Positions 9,201 to 16,884 of a stretch of 34,460 bases of DNA are shown here, piece by piece (the first letter of the stretch is position 1; each line of letters begins with the position of its first letter). A program made the translations under genes and the position numbers. The DNA comes from Candidatus Altarchaeota archaeon. Its GTDB lineage: Archaea > Altiarchaeota > Altiarchaeia > IMC4 > QMZM01. The notes beneath the pieces are model-generated. The model made no database searches, was not told where the DNA came from, and worked only from the letters and a program-made list of their open reading frames with translations. Where the stretch lies: assembly GCA_030609775.1 (NCBI GenBank), contig JAUWTD010000008.1, positions 1 through 34,460 on the forward strand. Direction: 5' to 3'.

Positions 9201-9639
9201 GAAACCAAGAAAATGCATTGAATTATTTTTATATGAAACCGACACATATCCTGGGTTATGGATATCGAGGACAAATCCAGATGAACTTAAAACCACTTAC
9301 GGTCCAAATACCGAAAACACATCCTTGCTCTGGTTAACAGAATCCCTAACATACGACGGATCTATTTCACCTCAGATACCTCAATTATTTGCTAGATTAA
9401 TGGATTTTATTGCAGGCAGCGAGAGAAAGATTATATTGTTGGATGGAATCGAATACCTGATTAGTCATAATGGCTTTGACTCTACTCTTAATTTTATACA
9501 GGGCATGAAGGATAAAATAAGTGTGAGTAATGCTATGATGCTGATTACTGTAATTCCTGAGGTATTCAGTGAACGGGAGCTGATACTAATTGAGAAAGAA
9601 TGTAGATTTTGTCCTATATCCGTTTGTACCGTTCCATGA
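6226..9639 (+). CDS. Tandem AAA+ ATPase with C-terminal DUF835 domain
   Basis: A 1137-residue protein. Residues 1-295 match no family I recognise; the first 45 are strongly basic. AAA module 1 has Walker A GPPGCGKT at 346-353, Walker B FFDE at 403-406, and the second region of homology with arginines at 461 and 464. Module 2 has GPPGCGKT at 639-646, FFDE at 696-699, and matching arginines at about 753 and 756. Both keep the catalytic residues of the Cdc48/Vps4-type AAA clade, and each is followed by a similar KxSL...W linker. A charged coiled-coil-like stretch (about 860-960) leads to a DUF835 domain (about 983-1130, LLDGIEYLI and NGF motifs). DUF835 is usually found in archaeal signalling proteins. 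The combination suggests an ATP-driven remodeller with a sensory or docking domain; the substrate is unknown. Its last 26 bases overlap the end of the convergent kinase gene. Confidence 0.88.
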   Translation: MKIQRAETKSFAISERAERKWKKKLRRGFIKRFINRLIFKEETKFVSSYRLLAKFKVSRIEEIHKGMVGEQTVYETKENYFYVDLSNLDFYMIHGHSIEKTDVLQKIVNLPDASVRLLGELLKKSYVYTEKLDRNSLLDLAHLGYTEMYKSTTLNLFKGLWDELNPEEMHKTVVKERIKTTVHLPRFDDKCYDLSLSLIETDVIDDTYSKDNIKHSIDALSHLLTTLFDAKIILKGIVFMPYLTAVYERVGQHKIKSPERHFPVCFIHDFRVKQKEGVKLKPISLSTSISVAGSVPIQESAIDFSDIGGLEEVKKEIRETILSPMVNPEFAKQIGKKCGGAILLYGPPGCGKTHIAKATIGEIGLPFFNVNISEIVNKGVQSEAGSLHKIFEEARRNAPSILFFDELDAIGGCRGGTMDYTEKMEVDQFLMEMDGVESLGREVLIIAATNTPWNIDPALRRSERFTKQIFVPPPDLDAREKIFRIHLRDKPLEKDVDLAKLAKLTKGYSSSDIKAICDRAVDILWGEAMKGDAERKIQMTDFEQAIKKQKPSLIPWFKLAHKELRSSGEEKLFGEFSKYILKYGGGVDQVEKPGLNFSDVGGMEQVKEEIKKLIIYPLTNPELSKEFKKEVGGSLLLYGPPGCGKTYIARATAGECDVAFFNIRLTDILSDKTGESEKNIQEIFERANRNTPAILFFDEIDAIAGRRDKDNTELGKRLIDAFLTEMDGFKKTKGLVIIAATNTPWNIDPALRRAGRFTKQIFVPPPDLDAREQIFKIHIRDKPISPGVNFNKLTSLTYGYASSDIKAICDLAVELPWEEALKGGKDRKVELRDFITVIQSYKTSLSSWYCSAEKQITESGEGDLYAELMNNMKEFKENVLMSSEDGFREIMEEEKTRLGMRSKSERADIEKLILSKDEIEEKIKVVRSRYYNRQLDEDMFREILVGYEKQLVETDVKLEILRDRGVNAERDKISPETQERLEGGQIYLIKEKKPRKCIELFLYETDTYPGLWISRTNPDELKTTYGPNTENTSLLWLTESLTYDGSISPQIPQLFARLMDFIAGSERKIILLDGIEYLISHNGFDSTLNFIQGMKDKISVSNAMMLITVIPEVFSERELILIEKECRFCPISVCTVP

Positions 9640-10540
9640 CTTTTTCCCATGCCGGAAGATTCGTCTGACACCCCCACCCTCCAACGATAAAGGACGCGGT
9701 GGCGTTCCCTATCTTCACAGCATCATAGGTGTCAAATCCTCTGATGTGCGCTGCAATGAATCCTGCATTAAATGCATCACCTGCACCTGCTGCATTAACA
9801 ACATCTGTTTTAAATGCGGGAACATTTATTTCAGCGCCCTTTGAATAGATGCCGCAGCCCATGCCCCCTTTCGTAATCAGGAAGATTGAGGGGCCAAGAC
9901 TAAAATTTAGCCTGAACCCTATATCCTTTAGGTGCTGCAATTCATGGTGATTCAGAACAAGGACATCTGTGTTCTTTATTATCTTGTAGAATATCTCTGG
10001 TATGGTCCTGAACTTGAAGACACCGTAGCCTGGATTATAAACTAGGAACATACGCTTGCAATGCCTTGCGACCTTCCTCTGAAGCTCAAGGTAGGTTCTT
10101 GCCATATATATGCATTTAGTGTTCTCAAGATCCTCTTTACTTAGACCAAGATCTTTTCTGAAATCTAATTCCTCTAGTTTTTCAGTGACGCCTTTATAGA
10201 AGAAGCTGATCTGGTTTTCATTATCCTTAAAGAATATGGATTTTGTTGTATCCCCAAAGATACCCTTCAGGTAAAGTTTTATCCCGAGATTCTCCATATA
10301 CTTCCTATAATCCTCTGCATCGGTTCCTATAACACTAACCAAACCCGTTTCAAGCCCAAGTGCATTAGCAACAACTGCAGTGTTTGCACCCATCCCCCCG
10401 TAGAATTGCATCGCTCCGATAACATCAGAAGCATTATTGATCTTGGGGATCTGATCTACTTCATAAAAATAATCTATTGCAGTATCACCAAAAACAAGGA
10501 GATCTATTTTATCTGGATTCATATATCTAGGTTGATTCAT
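9614..10540 (-). CDS. PfkB/ribokinase-family sugar or nucleoside kinase
   Basis: A 308-residue protein of the PfkB carbohydrate kinase family. The N-terminal GGMGANTAVVANALG motif (about 49-63) is the sugar-binding signature. NAAGAGDAFNAGFIAAH (about 249-265) is the C-terminal ATP-binding signature with the catalytic aspartate of GAGD. Substrate cannot be told from sequence; archaeal members phosphorylate ribose, nucleosides, 2-keto-3-deoxygluconate or fructose phosphates. Two in-frame ATG codons (residues 1 and 7) sit in a duplicated GATATATGAATC element, so the start is uncertain. The gene overlaps the AAA gene by 26 bases tail to tail and diverges from pyrH. Confidence 0.85.
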   Translation of the reverse strand: MNQPRYMNPDKIDLLVFGDTAIDYFYEVDQIPKINNASDVIGAMQFYGGMGANTAVVANALGLETGLVSVIGTDAEDYRKYMENLGIKLYLKGIFGDTTKSIFFKDNENQISFFYKGVTEKLEELDFRKDLGLSKEDLENTKCIYMARTYLELQRKVARHCKRMFLVYNPGYGVFKFRTIPEIFYKIIKNTDVLVLNHHELQHLKDIGFRLNFSLGPSIFLITKGGMGCGIYSKGAEINVPAFKTDVVNAAGAGDAFNAGFIAAHIRGFDTYDAVKIGNATASFIVGGWGCQTNLPAWEKVMERYKRI

Positions 10541-10567
10541 ATATCTAATTAGAATTATGATAAATTA

Positions 10568-11263
10568 ATGCGTAAAAAAATGAGGGTAGTTATATCAATC
10601 GGCGGATCAATACTTGTCCCGGATGAAGTGGACATAATATATGCAAGACACCTTGCTGAACTGGTGAACGATATCTCAGATAGCTGCCAGATTTCAATCG
10701 TAACCGGGGGCGGGAGATTAGCCAGAAAATATATTGGACACGCAAGAGATTCCGGTGCATCAGAGATATTCTGCGACCTCATAGGGATCAATGCAACAAG
10801 ATTGAATGCACGGCTTTTATCTGCCGTGATCGGAGAAAAGGCAACACGTGAGCCTCCGAGAGACTTCATAGGTGCGTTAAAGGCACTTGATTCGGGAAAA
10901 ATAGTTGTGATGGGTGGAACCCATCCAGCGCACTCAACGGATGCAGTCTCGGCCTTACTTGCAGAATACATAACAGCAGATGTACTGATTAATGCAACTA
11001 ACGTAGACGGCATATACGACAAGGACCCTGAAAAACACACTGATGCAATAATGTATGAAAAACTTTCTTCTGAAAAGCTTGTAGACATGATTAAGTCTTA
11101 TTCTGCCGGCGCAGGACAATACGAGTTAGTGGATATCCTAGCGGTTAAGATAATACAGAGATCCAACCTAAAGACGATTTTTCTCAATGGAAGAAATCTT
11201 GAGAACCTGAGGAACGCAATAGAAGGAAAGGAATTCACCGGAACCTTAATTGAGAACGGATAG
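10568..11263 (+). CDS. pyrH: Archaeal-type UMP kinase
   Basis: A 231-residue amino acid kinase-fold protein that phosphorylates UMP to UDP in pyrimidine biosynthesis. The N-terminal VVISIGGSI motif, the VTGGGRLARKYIGHAR block and NATNVDGIYDKDP near residue 140 match the archaeal UMP kinase subgroup. Its length of about 225-230 residues also fits. A second in-frame ATG at residue 5 (MRVVISIGG) matches the usual N-terminus of the family and may be the true start. It diverges from the PfkB kinase across a 27-bp gap and converges on ilvE with 7 bases between stops. Confidence 0.92.
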   Translation: MRKKMRVVISIGGSILVPDEVDIIYARHLAELVNDISDSCQISIVTGGGRLARKYIGHARDSGASEIFCDLIGINATRLNARLLSAVIGEKATREPPRDFIGALKALDSGKIVVMGGTHPAHSTDAVSALLAEYITADVLINATNVDGIYDKDPEKHTDAIMYEKLSSEKLVDMIKSYSAGAGQYELVDILAVKIIQRSNLKTIFLNGRNLENLRNAIEGKEFTGTLIENG

Positions 11264-11270
11264 GCCTTAA

Positions 11271-12185
11271 TCAGACATAATCCAACCAATTATCATATCC
11301 TGCGGTTTTCCCTTTCACTATACTAAAGAATTTATCTTGTATACCCCTTGTTATGGGGCCGGGTTTACCTATTATCATGCCATCTATCTGCCTTATCGGT
11401 GTTATCTCTGCAGCGGTTCCGCTGAAGAATGCCTCATCTGCGTTATAGAGCATATCTCTTGTGATGTCTGTTTCATTCACACTATAACCCAACTCACCCG
11501 ATATCTTAATTACTGCATCTCTTGTTATCCCTTGGAGAATACTTGCGTGTGCGGGAGGAGTGAATAATTTCGAATCCTTGACTATGAATATGTTCTCTCC
11601 TGGGCCTTCTGAGATAAACCCCCTGAAGTCGAGCATTACTGCTTCATCATAACCTGAATCCAATGCATCCAATTTTGCCAGAATAGAGTTTATGTACTGT
11701 CCAGTAGCCTTCGCACCCGAGGGCAGTGTGTTAGGTGCGATCCTCTGAAAGGAGGATATCTTTGCTTTAATCCCGTTCTTTAAGCCTTCTTCTCCAAGAT
11801 ATGTTCCCCAAGGCCAGATAGCAATTGCGGTATCAACAACAGCATTCAATGGATTCAACCCCATCTCACCGTAGCCTCTATATGCGATCGGGCGAATGTA
11901 ACCCTCCTCTAGCTTATTTGCCTTTATGAGCTCTTTTGTCGCCTTACACAACTCATCCACTGAATACGGAATATTCATCCGATAGATCCTTGCCGACTCA
12001 TGGAGACGCTGCATGTGCTCCTTTAATCTAAAGACTGCCGGACCTTCTCTTGTATTATAACACCTTATCCCCTCAAAAACACCTGATCCATAATGTAAAC
12101 CGTGAGTTAATAAATGAATCTTGGCATCATCCCAGTTAATAAGCTCCCCATTCATCCATATTTTTTCGACTTTCTGTATCGGCAT
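11271..12185 (-). CDS. ilvE: Branched-chain amino acid aminotransferase
   Basis: A 304-residue fold-type IV PLP enzyme that transfers amino groups between glutamate and the branched-chain 2-oxo acids, the last step of Val, Leu and Ile synthesis. Family hallmarks are HGLHYGSGVFEGIRCY near residue 28, the PLP lysine within LPSGAKATGQYINS at about 157-170, EGPGENIF at about 194-201, and the phosphate-binding SGTAAEITPI. Full length for IlvE. It is first in a long run of minus-strand genes read from the left, 43 bases after purM. Confidence 0.93.
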   Translation of the reverse strand: MPIQKVEKIWMNGELINWDDAKIHLLTHGLHYGSGVFEGIRCYNTREGPAVFRLKEHMQRLHESARIYRMNIPYSVDELCKATKELIKANKLEEGYIRPIAYRGYGEMGLNPLNAVVDTAIAIWPWGTYLGEEGLKNGIKAKISSFQRIAPNTLPSGAKATGQYINSILAKLDALDSGYDEAVMLDFRGFISEGPGENIFIVKDSKLFTPPAHASILQGITRDAVIKISGELGYSVNETDITRDMLYNADEAFFSGTAAEITPIRQIDGMIIGKPGPITRGIQDKFFSIVKGKTAGYDNWLDYV

Positions 12186-12228
12186 TTTAATCTATTCCCT
12201 CAATTATTTAGATTCCAAAAATAAGATA

Positions 12229-13239
12229 CTACCTGAATACTATCTCCTCATCATCTTTTAATACCCTGACACCTGGTTCTTCTGTAACATAACCTATCTT
12301 GCTTATCTTCCATTCAGATCCGTGCTTGCTTATGATTTCATCAGCGGATACCTTATCTACAATAACACAGAATCCGATTCCCATATTGAATGTCTTATAC
12401 ATCTCTTTATCGGAGATGTTACCCATCTCCTGGATCTTCCCGAATATCATCTTGGGCTTAGGTAAATTATCTAAACAGAATCCTAAGTCCGTTAACCTAA
12501 GGAGATTCTTAACCCCCCCGCCGGTAATATGTGCAAGCCCATGGATGTCATAGTCTCTTATAAGCTCCATAACCTCTTTTACATAGATCCTTGTTGGTGT
12601 AAGAAGATCAATCCACATGTTTCTTGGAAGGACTTTTCTTGCGAGAGTCAGACCATTAGAGTGTATACCTGAGCTCTTAAAGCCGAGGACAACATCCCCT
12701 GCATGTATCCTATCCCCTGTTATCTTCCTTTCTTTTCTTACAACTCCGATACCGGTTCCCACAAGATCAAAGCCGTTCTCTCCTATACCTATTATGATCT
12801 CAGGCAAGGTTGCAGTTTCTCCTCCAATAACTGCGATTTCTGCTTGCATGGCACCTTCATATATACCTAAAGCTATGTCTTTTATAATGTCCGGGTTCAC
12901 CATCTTCACTGCAAGATAATCAACCATTGCAATAGGCTCTGCTCCAATACAGATGAGATCATTCACGTTCATAGCAACAAGATCTATTCCAACTGTATCA
13001 TATTTGCCTAGTTCCTGTGCTATAAGAATCTTTGAACCGACACCGTCAGTGCACATTGCAAGCGCGAAATCACCTAAATCAATTACATTTGCAAAGGATC
13101 CTATATCACCCATCACCTCTCCTATCTTCCCTTTACGGAATTTGAATGTTTTTTGTAGGATCTTTTTTATACCTTTTATCGCCAAATCCTCTCTTTCAAT
13201 ATTCACCCCAGCCTTTGAATATGTCATCTTTTCAGGCAT
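12229..13239 (-). CDS. purM: Phosphoribosylformylglycinamidine cyclo-ligase (AIR synthetase)
   Basis: A 336-residue enzyme that closes the imidazole ring, turning FGAM into AIR with ATP in purine synthesis. Typical motifs are MTYSKAGVNIE at the start, CTDGVGSKI (about 62-70), the GIDLVAMNVNDL block, GGETATLPE (about 140-148), GFKSSGIHSNG and a late HITGGG motif. Length fits the family (about 330-350). It lies 10 bases downstream of the SIS-domain gene on the same strand, so both are likely on one transcript. Confidence 0.95.
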   Translation of the reverse strand: MPEKMTYSKAGVNIEREDLAIKGIKKILQKTFKFRKGKIGEVMGDIGSFANVIDLGDFALAMCTDGVGSKILIAQELGKYDTVGIDLVAMNVNDLICIGAEPIAMVDYLAVKMVNPDIIKDIALGIYEGAMQAEIAVIGGETATLPEIIIGIGENGFDLVGTGIGVVRKERKITGDRIHAGDVVLGFKSSGIHSNGLTLARKVLPRNMWIDLLTPTRIYVKEVMELIRDYDIHGLAHITGGGVKNLLRLTDLGFCLDNLPKPKMIFGKIQEMGNISDKEMYKTFNMGIGFCVIVDKVSADEIISKHGSEWKISKIGYVTEEPGVRVLKDDEEIVFR

Positions 13240-13249
13240 TTTATTTTAT

Positions 13250-13885
13250 TCACTCCTTTATTTCATCACGTTCATGTTCCCTAGCTACGATATGCGCTGG
13301 AATCTTTTTGTATTTCCCTATACAACTTATCAAGGTCTCCTGGAAAAGATAGGCCATCGTTTCAAACTCTCCTCCCCCATAGAAGAGCGGTTCATTCATG
13401 GATTCAGGAGCCAGTTGAGCCTCGAGATAATCCCATCCCTTCTTTTTCTCAAGCCCCCCCGGGAGCAGAATCACAAGATCAGAATACTTAGTTAAGGTGC
13501 TCTTAGCGTACGATGATATTGCAACAACATAGGCGTTGTCTTCTTTAGCCCTCTTGGCTACATTAACTACTTCAGCGGTCTCACCCGAACCAGAAAACAA
13601 TATCGCAAGATCCCCTCCCTTAATCCTCTCCTTTACAACATCACCTACAAACCAGATATTATACCCAAAGTGCTTAAGCCTGAGGGCGAGGCTTATTGCG
13701 GAGTTAGCTGTCCTGCCTTTGCCGTAGAGATGTATCGCACGACTTCCCTCAATAAACTCATAGAATCTATTTAGTTCGTCTGCCTGACCCTCAAAAAATG
13801 AGGGATATTTTTCCAGATATTTTGAAAGCATCCTAGACTGCTCTAAGACAACTTTCGAAAATTCCTTTTTTTTATTGGATTTCAT
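13250..13885 (-). CDS. SIS-domain protein, likely 6-phospho-3-hexuloisomerase-like
   Basis: A 211-residue single SIS-domain protein. YGKGRTANSAISLALRLKHFGY (about 54-75) matches the sugar-phosphate-binding loop of 6-phospho-3-hexuloisomerase (HxlB/PHI). GGDLAILFSGSGETAEVV (about 90-107) carries the SGSGET signature. PHI isomerises hexulose 6-phosphate to fructose 6-phosphate after Hps. The C-terminal third differs from standard PHI, ending in a charged REHERDE tail, so another phosphosugar isomerase or sensor is possible. The Hps partner in this window, the Fae-Hps fusion, is 4 kb away on the same strand, which supports the PHI reading. Confidence 0.72.
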   Translation of the reverse strand: MKSNKKKEFSKVVLEQSRMLSKYLEKYPSFFEGQADELNRFYEFIEGSRAIHLYGKGRTANSAISLALRLKHFGYNIWFVGDVVKERIKGGDLAILFSGSGETAEVVNVAKRAKEDNAYVVAISSYAKSTLTKYSDLVILLPGGLEKKKGWDYLEAQLAPESMNEPLFYGGGEFETMAYLFQETLISCIGKYKKIPAHIVAREHERDEIKE

Positions 13886-13904
13886 TTTAGCTAAAAAAAC
13901 AGGG

Positions 13905-14663
13905 TTATGTTAAATTCCCCTTTAAATTAAAAAACTGTTTCGCGTTCTCTGTTGTAACCTCTTCGACAATGCACTCATCAACACCCTTTATCTTTGCTAT
14001 CATGTCCCGGGATGATAATATGTTCACTGGCTCATTTCTTGTCCTAGGCTGAGGCGATAGATACGGGGCATCCGTTTCAAGGACGATACACTCCAAGGGC
14101 AATTCTTTTACCATCCTCTGCTTCTTCTTTGAGTAAACAACAGAGGTTGGAACCGATATCAGACAACCAAAGGATGACGCGTTCTTGGCCTGCCCGACGC
14201 TGCCAGAGAAACAATGCAATAATGCACCGATTTCATCATCCTGCAATATCTGAATTATGTCCTCTTCTGCATCCCTTGAATGTATTACCAACGGAAGATT
14301 TAATTCAATAGATAATTCCCTGAACAATCCAAGGTTCTTATGCTCCTTCTTTCTCATCACATCATCCTTGACCCAATAGTAATCGAGCCCGACCTCGCCA
14401 ATACCTATGATCTCTTTTCTATGCTTCCTTATCAATTCAATAGTCTTATCTATGACTCCTTGATCAAATTCCTGCGGAGAAAGCCCAAGGGTTGCAAATA
14501 CATTATCATATCCTCTCGACAGCCTGAGGGTCCGTTCTATGCTCTCAGGGCCGAGACCAGAGTTTACTATAAAGACACCTGCCTCATATGCACGTTCAAT
14601 AACCTTCTCTCTGTCAGGATCAAACTGCGGAAGATCCAGATGAGAATGCACGTCAAACAACAT
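13905..14663 (-). CDS. tatD: TatD-family metal-dependent hydrolase (DNase)
   Basis: A 252-residue amidohydrolase-fold protein. Metal ligands are in the expected order: HSHLD (about 6-10), GEVGLDYYW (about 93-101), VIHSRDAEED, the LLHCFSGS motif and LETDAPYL (about 198-205). TatD proteins are 3'-5' exonucleases or deoxyribonucleases; their role in archaea is less certain. Length is normal. It sits between scpB and the SIS gene with gaps of 55 and 19 bases, all on the minus strand. Confidence 0.92.
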   Translation of the reverse strand: MLFDVHSHLDLPQFDPDREKVIERAYEAGVFIVNSGLGPESIERTLRLSRGYDNVFATLGLSPQEFDQGVIDKTIELIRKHRKEIIGIGEVGLDYYWVKDDVMRKKEHKNLGLFRELSIELNLPLVIHSRDAEEDIIQILQDDEIGALLHCFSGSVGQAKNASSFGCLISVPTSVVYSKKKQRMVKELPLECIVLETDAPYLSPQPRTRNEPVNILSSRDMIAKIKGVDECIVEEVTTENAKQFFNLKGNLT

Positions 14664-14718
14664 TTTAATCCAGTACCCTCCCCTATTTTACCTGCTCTGC
14701 CAAAACTGAAAGACAGGG

Positions 14719-15243
14719 TCAATCATTTCCCCCTCCTATAAATTTATTTAAACCTTCCCCCCCTTTCTTCTCTATAAATTTATTTAGGTCCTCTATATGA
14801 AAGTAGTCTTTGAATTTGGATGTTACTGTGAGGATTCTTGTCCTACCCTCCTTTTTACCTTCAACCAAATTCCTCTGGCGCAGAAATTTTATATACGCAT
14901 ACGATTTATTACCCCTTTGTTTAACAATATCTGACTGTTTCACCGGCTGATCATAGGCGATCAACGCCAATGTTTTCAATATCGGGGCAGGCATGTCAGT
15001 TTCCGGGACGAGATGAATTATTCTGTTCTCCAGATCAGGTTTCACATGCATCAGATATCCATCATCAGTTTTCTTGATAACAAGCCCCGAATCCCTTTTT
15101 TCATACTCTCCGGACAACTCCTCAACAAACCTGCGGATAAGACCCATACTCCCCGATCTACACGTCCTCGCAAGATCCTCCACACTCAAAGGCTTCCCTG
15201 ATGCAAACAACGCGGCCTCAATTAATGGCTTCACTTCATCCAT
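14719..15243 (-). CDS. scpB: Segregation and condensation protein ScpB
   Basis: A 174-residue protein with two winged-helix domains, the kleisin-interacting subunit of the SMC-ScpA condensin complex. The N-terminal PLIEAALFASGKPLSVEDLAR and the central LKTLALIAYDQPVKQSDIVKQRG segments are the family signatures. The usual partners smc and scpA are not in this window. The C-terminus carries a short in-frame duplication (LNKFIEKKGG then LNKFIGGG) produced by a 36-bp DNA repeat. Confidence 0.9.
   Translation of the reverse strand: MDEVKPLIEAALFASGKPLSVEDLARTCRSGSMGLIRRFVEELSGEYEKRDSGLVIKKTDDGYLMHVKPDLENRIIHLVPETDMPAPILKTLALIAYDQPVKQSDIVKQRGNKSYAYIKFLRQRNLVEGKKEGRTRILTVTSKFKDYFHIEDLNKFIEKKGGEGLNKFIGGGND
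14737..14786. repeat. Short direct repeat at the 3' end of scpB
   Basis: TATAAATTTATTTA occurs at 14737-14750 and again at 14773-14786, 36 bp (12 codons) apart and in frame. It encodes the doubled LNKFI of the ScpB tail, with a C-rich stretch between the copies. Probably a small slippage or tandem duplication event. Confidence 0.75.
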
Positions 15244-15278
15244 TGCTCTTTTTTTTCTGTATTGGTTCTATGTCTACC

Positions 15279-16850
15279 TCACTTAACCTCATGTTCTTTC
15301 TCCTCAATGATATCCTCAATAATTTTTTCTTCTTTAGATACACTGGTCTCCTCATCTTTTGATCTATTCTTTTTCTTTTTTTTCATCACGAAAACAAAAA
15401 CGATCACAGCCAACAAGACAAAAACCACCACACCTACTGCAAAAACACCTAAAATGATTGTTAACCAAGAAATACCTGATTCATCATCTATCTCTGGCAT
15501 GGTTGAGGTTGTTTTGATTGTTGTGGTTGTGGCCCCTGTTTCCGGCGGACTATAAACTGTTGTTGTAGTGGTTTCGGGCATAGGTGTTGTTGTTATAGTT
15601 GGAACTGTTGTTGGGGTTTCTTGAATTCTGGTGCTCTTCAATATTATGAGTTCACCTGACTTATGTCCATGATCCAGCCTTGCACCCTCCCAACCATAAC
15701 CTGCAATAATCTCTGCTTTACCGTCGTTGTCAAGATCAGATATCTGCATAGACAAAGTGCTTACGTCTTTTCCGAGGCTCCATTCACCCTTTATCGTACC
15801 GTCCCGTCCAATAACCTTTATCATATTGTTTGTGCCGACAACCATATCCTCATATCCGCCACCTGCCAGATCCGCAGACTGGATTATACGCGCAGAACCA
15901 TTTATATTCGTCTTATCTTTTAGATTCCCGTGTGAGTCAAGAAAATACAGGTAGGGGTTGGAGCCGAATAATACTTCAGGTTTACCATCATCATCAATAT
16001 CTGAGATGTGAACGGATCTTACTAGCTTATCTGTCAAATAACTCCACACCAAGTCCCCCTTATAATCAAGGGCAACTACTCCCTCTTTGTATGTTGCAAC
16101 AACAATCTCCTGCATGCCGTCGCCGTCTAGGTCTGCTATGCTTATCGTGTCCTCTGATGCCTGATATATGCTTTCATATATCGGATGATTCCAGATAACC
16201 GAACCATTGCTGTCAAGGACATACACCCCAGCCGAGTTAAGATACTTATTGGTTAATGCAACAACCTCCATAGAGCCATCGTTATCCACATCAACAGCCT
16301 TCACGAAATAGACTGGATTATCAAGGGAGGCTACCCACTTTATGTCATCTTCTCCATCTATTACAACTACACGATTTCCACCGTTCCCGATTATAATCTC
16401 ATCTAAACCATCCCCGTCCATATCCAAGATATCAAGCGAGAGAACAAGACCTCCTGCCTTTTCCTCACTCCACCTGAAGAAACCTTCATTACTGAGAACA
16501 AAGAGATAATCATCCCGTGAATATGCAGCGACAACGAGATCATTTTTACCGTCGTTATCCAGGTTGCTCACACCCACATCCATGATCTTGTTTTTATCCT
16601 CACCCTTTTGAAGATGAGACCATGCAGGCGTCCACTGCCTCCTACAATCCCTGTAAGTGAAATCCATAAGCTGACCATTATCTGATCCAGCAAATATTTC
16701 CTTTACTCCGTCACCAAACAAGTCTCCCGCATAAACGAAGGTTATATGGGAACCTTCCCTCTGATATATACATTCCTGCTCAAGATAATCTGCACAAACA
16801 AAATTCATCAAAGATACTAAAACCAAAAAAACAAGCATAGATTTCTTCAT
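15279..16850 (-). CDS. Secreted FG-GAP/VCBS-like repeat protein with Thr-rich stalk and C-terminal anchor
   Basis: A 523-residue surface protein. A signal peptide (about 1-20, ending in NFVCA) is followed by a beta-propeller-like region with at least six calcium-loop repeats of the DxDxDG type: NLDNDGKNDLVVA, DMDGDGLDEIIIG, DVDNDGSMEVVA, DLDGDGMQEIVVA, DIDDDGKPEVLFG and DLDNDGKAEIIAG. Then comes a Thr/Pro stalk (about 405-455), suited to glycosylation, a single membrane span (about 463-490), a KKKKK stop-transfer and an acidic cytoplasmic tail. It probably acts outside the cell in binding or adhesion; the ligand is unknown. It lies between the housekeeping genes hemK-like and scpB. Confidence 0.85.
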   Translation of the reverse strand: MKKSMLVFLVLVSLMNFVCADYLEQECIYQREGSHITFVYAGDLFGDGVKEIFAGSDNGQLMDFTYRDCRRQWTPAWSHLQKGEDKNKIMDVGVSNLDNDGKNDLVVAAYSRDDYLFVLSNEGFFRWSEEKAGGLVLSLDILDMDGDGLDEIIIGNGGNRVVVIDGEDDIKWVASLDNPVYFVKAVDVDNDGSMEVVALTNKYLNSAGVYVLDSNGSVIWNHPIYESIYQASEDTISIADLDGDGMQEIVVATYKEGVVALDYKGDLVWSYLTDKLVRSVHISDIDDDGKPEVLFGSNPYLYFLDSHGNLKDKTNINGSARIIQSADLAGGGYEDMVVGTNNMIKVIGRDGTIKGEWSLGKDVSTLSMQISDLDNDGKAEIIAGYGWEGARLDHGHKSGELIILKSTRIQETPTTVPTITTTPMPETTTTTVYSPPETGATTTTIKTTSTMPEIDDESGISWLTIILGVFAVGVVVFVLLAVIVFVFVMKKKKKNRSKDEETSVSKEEKIIEDIIEEKEHEVK

Positions 16851-16884
16851 CTGACATCACCGTTACTAATTAGGTTCCGGTTGA

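Noticed and set aside
9590-9844. Cys-rich 84-residue plus-strand ORF after the AAA gene
   Set aside because: It is antisense to the PfkB kinase signature NAAGAGDAFNAGF; the cysteines come from reading that motif backwards.
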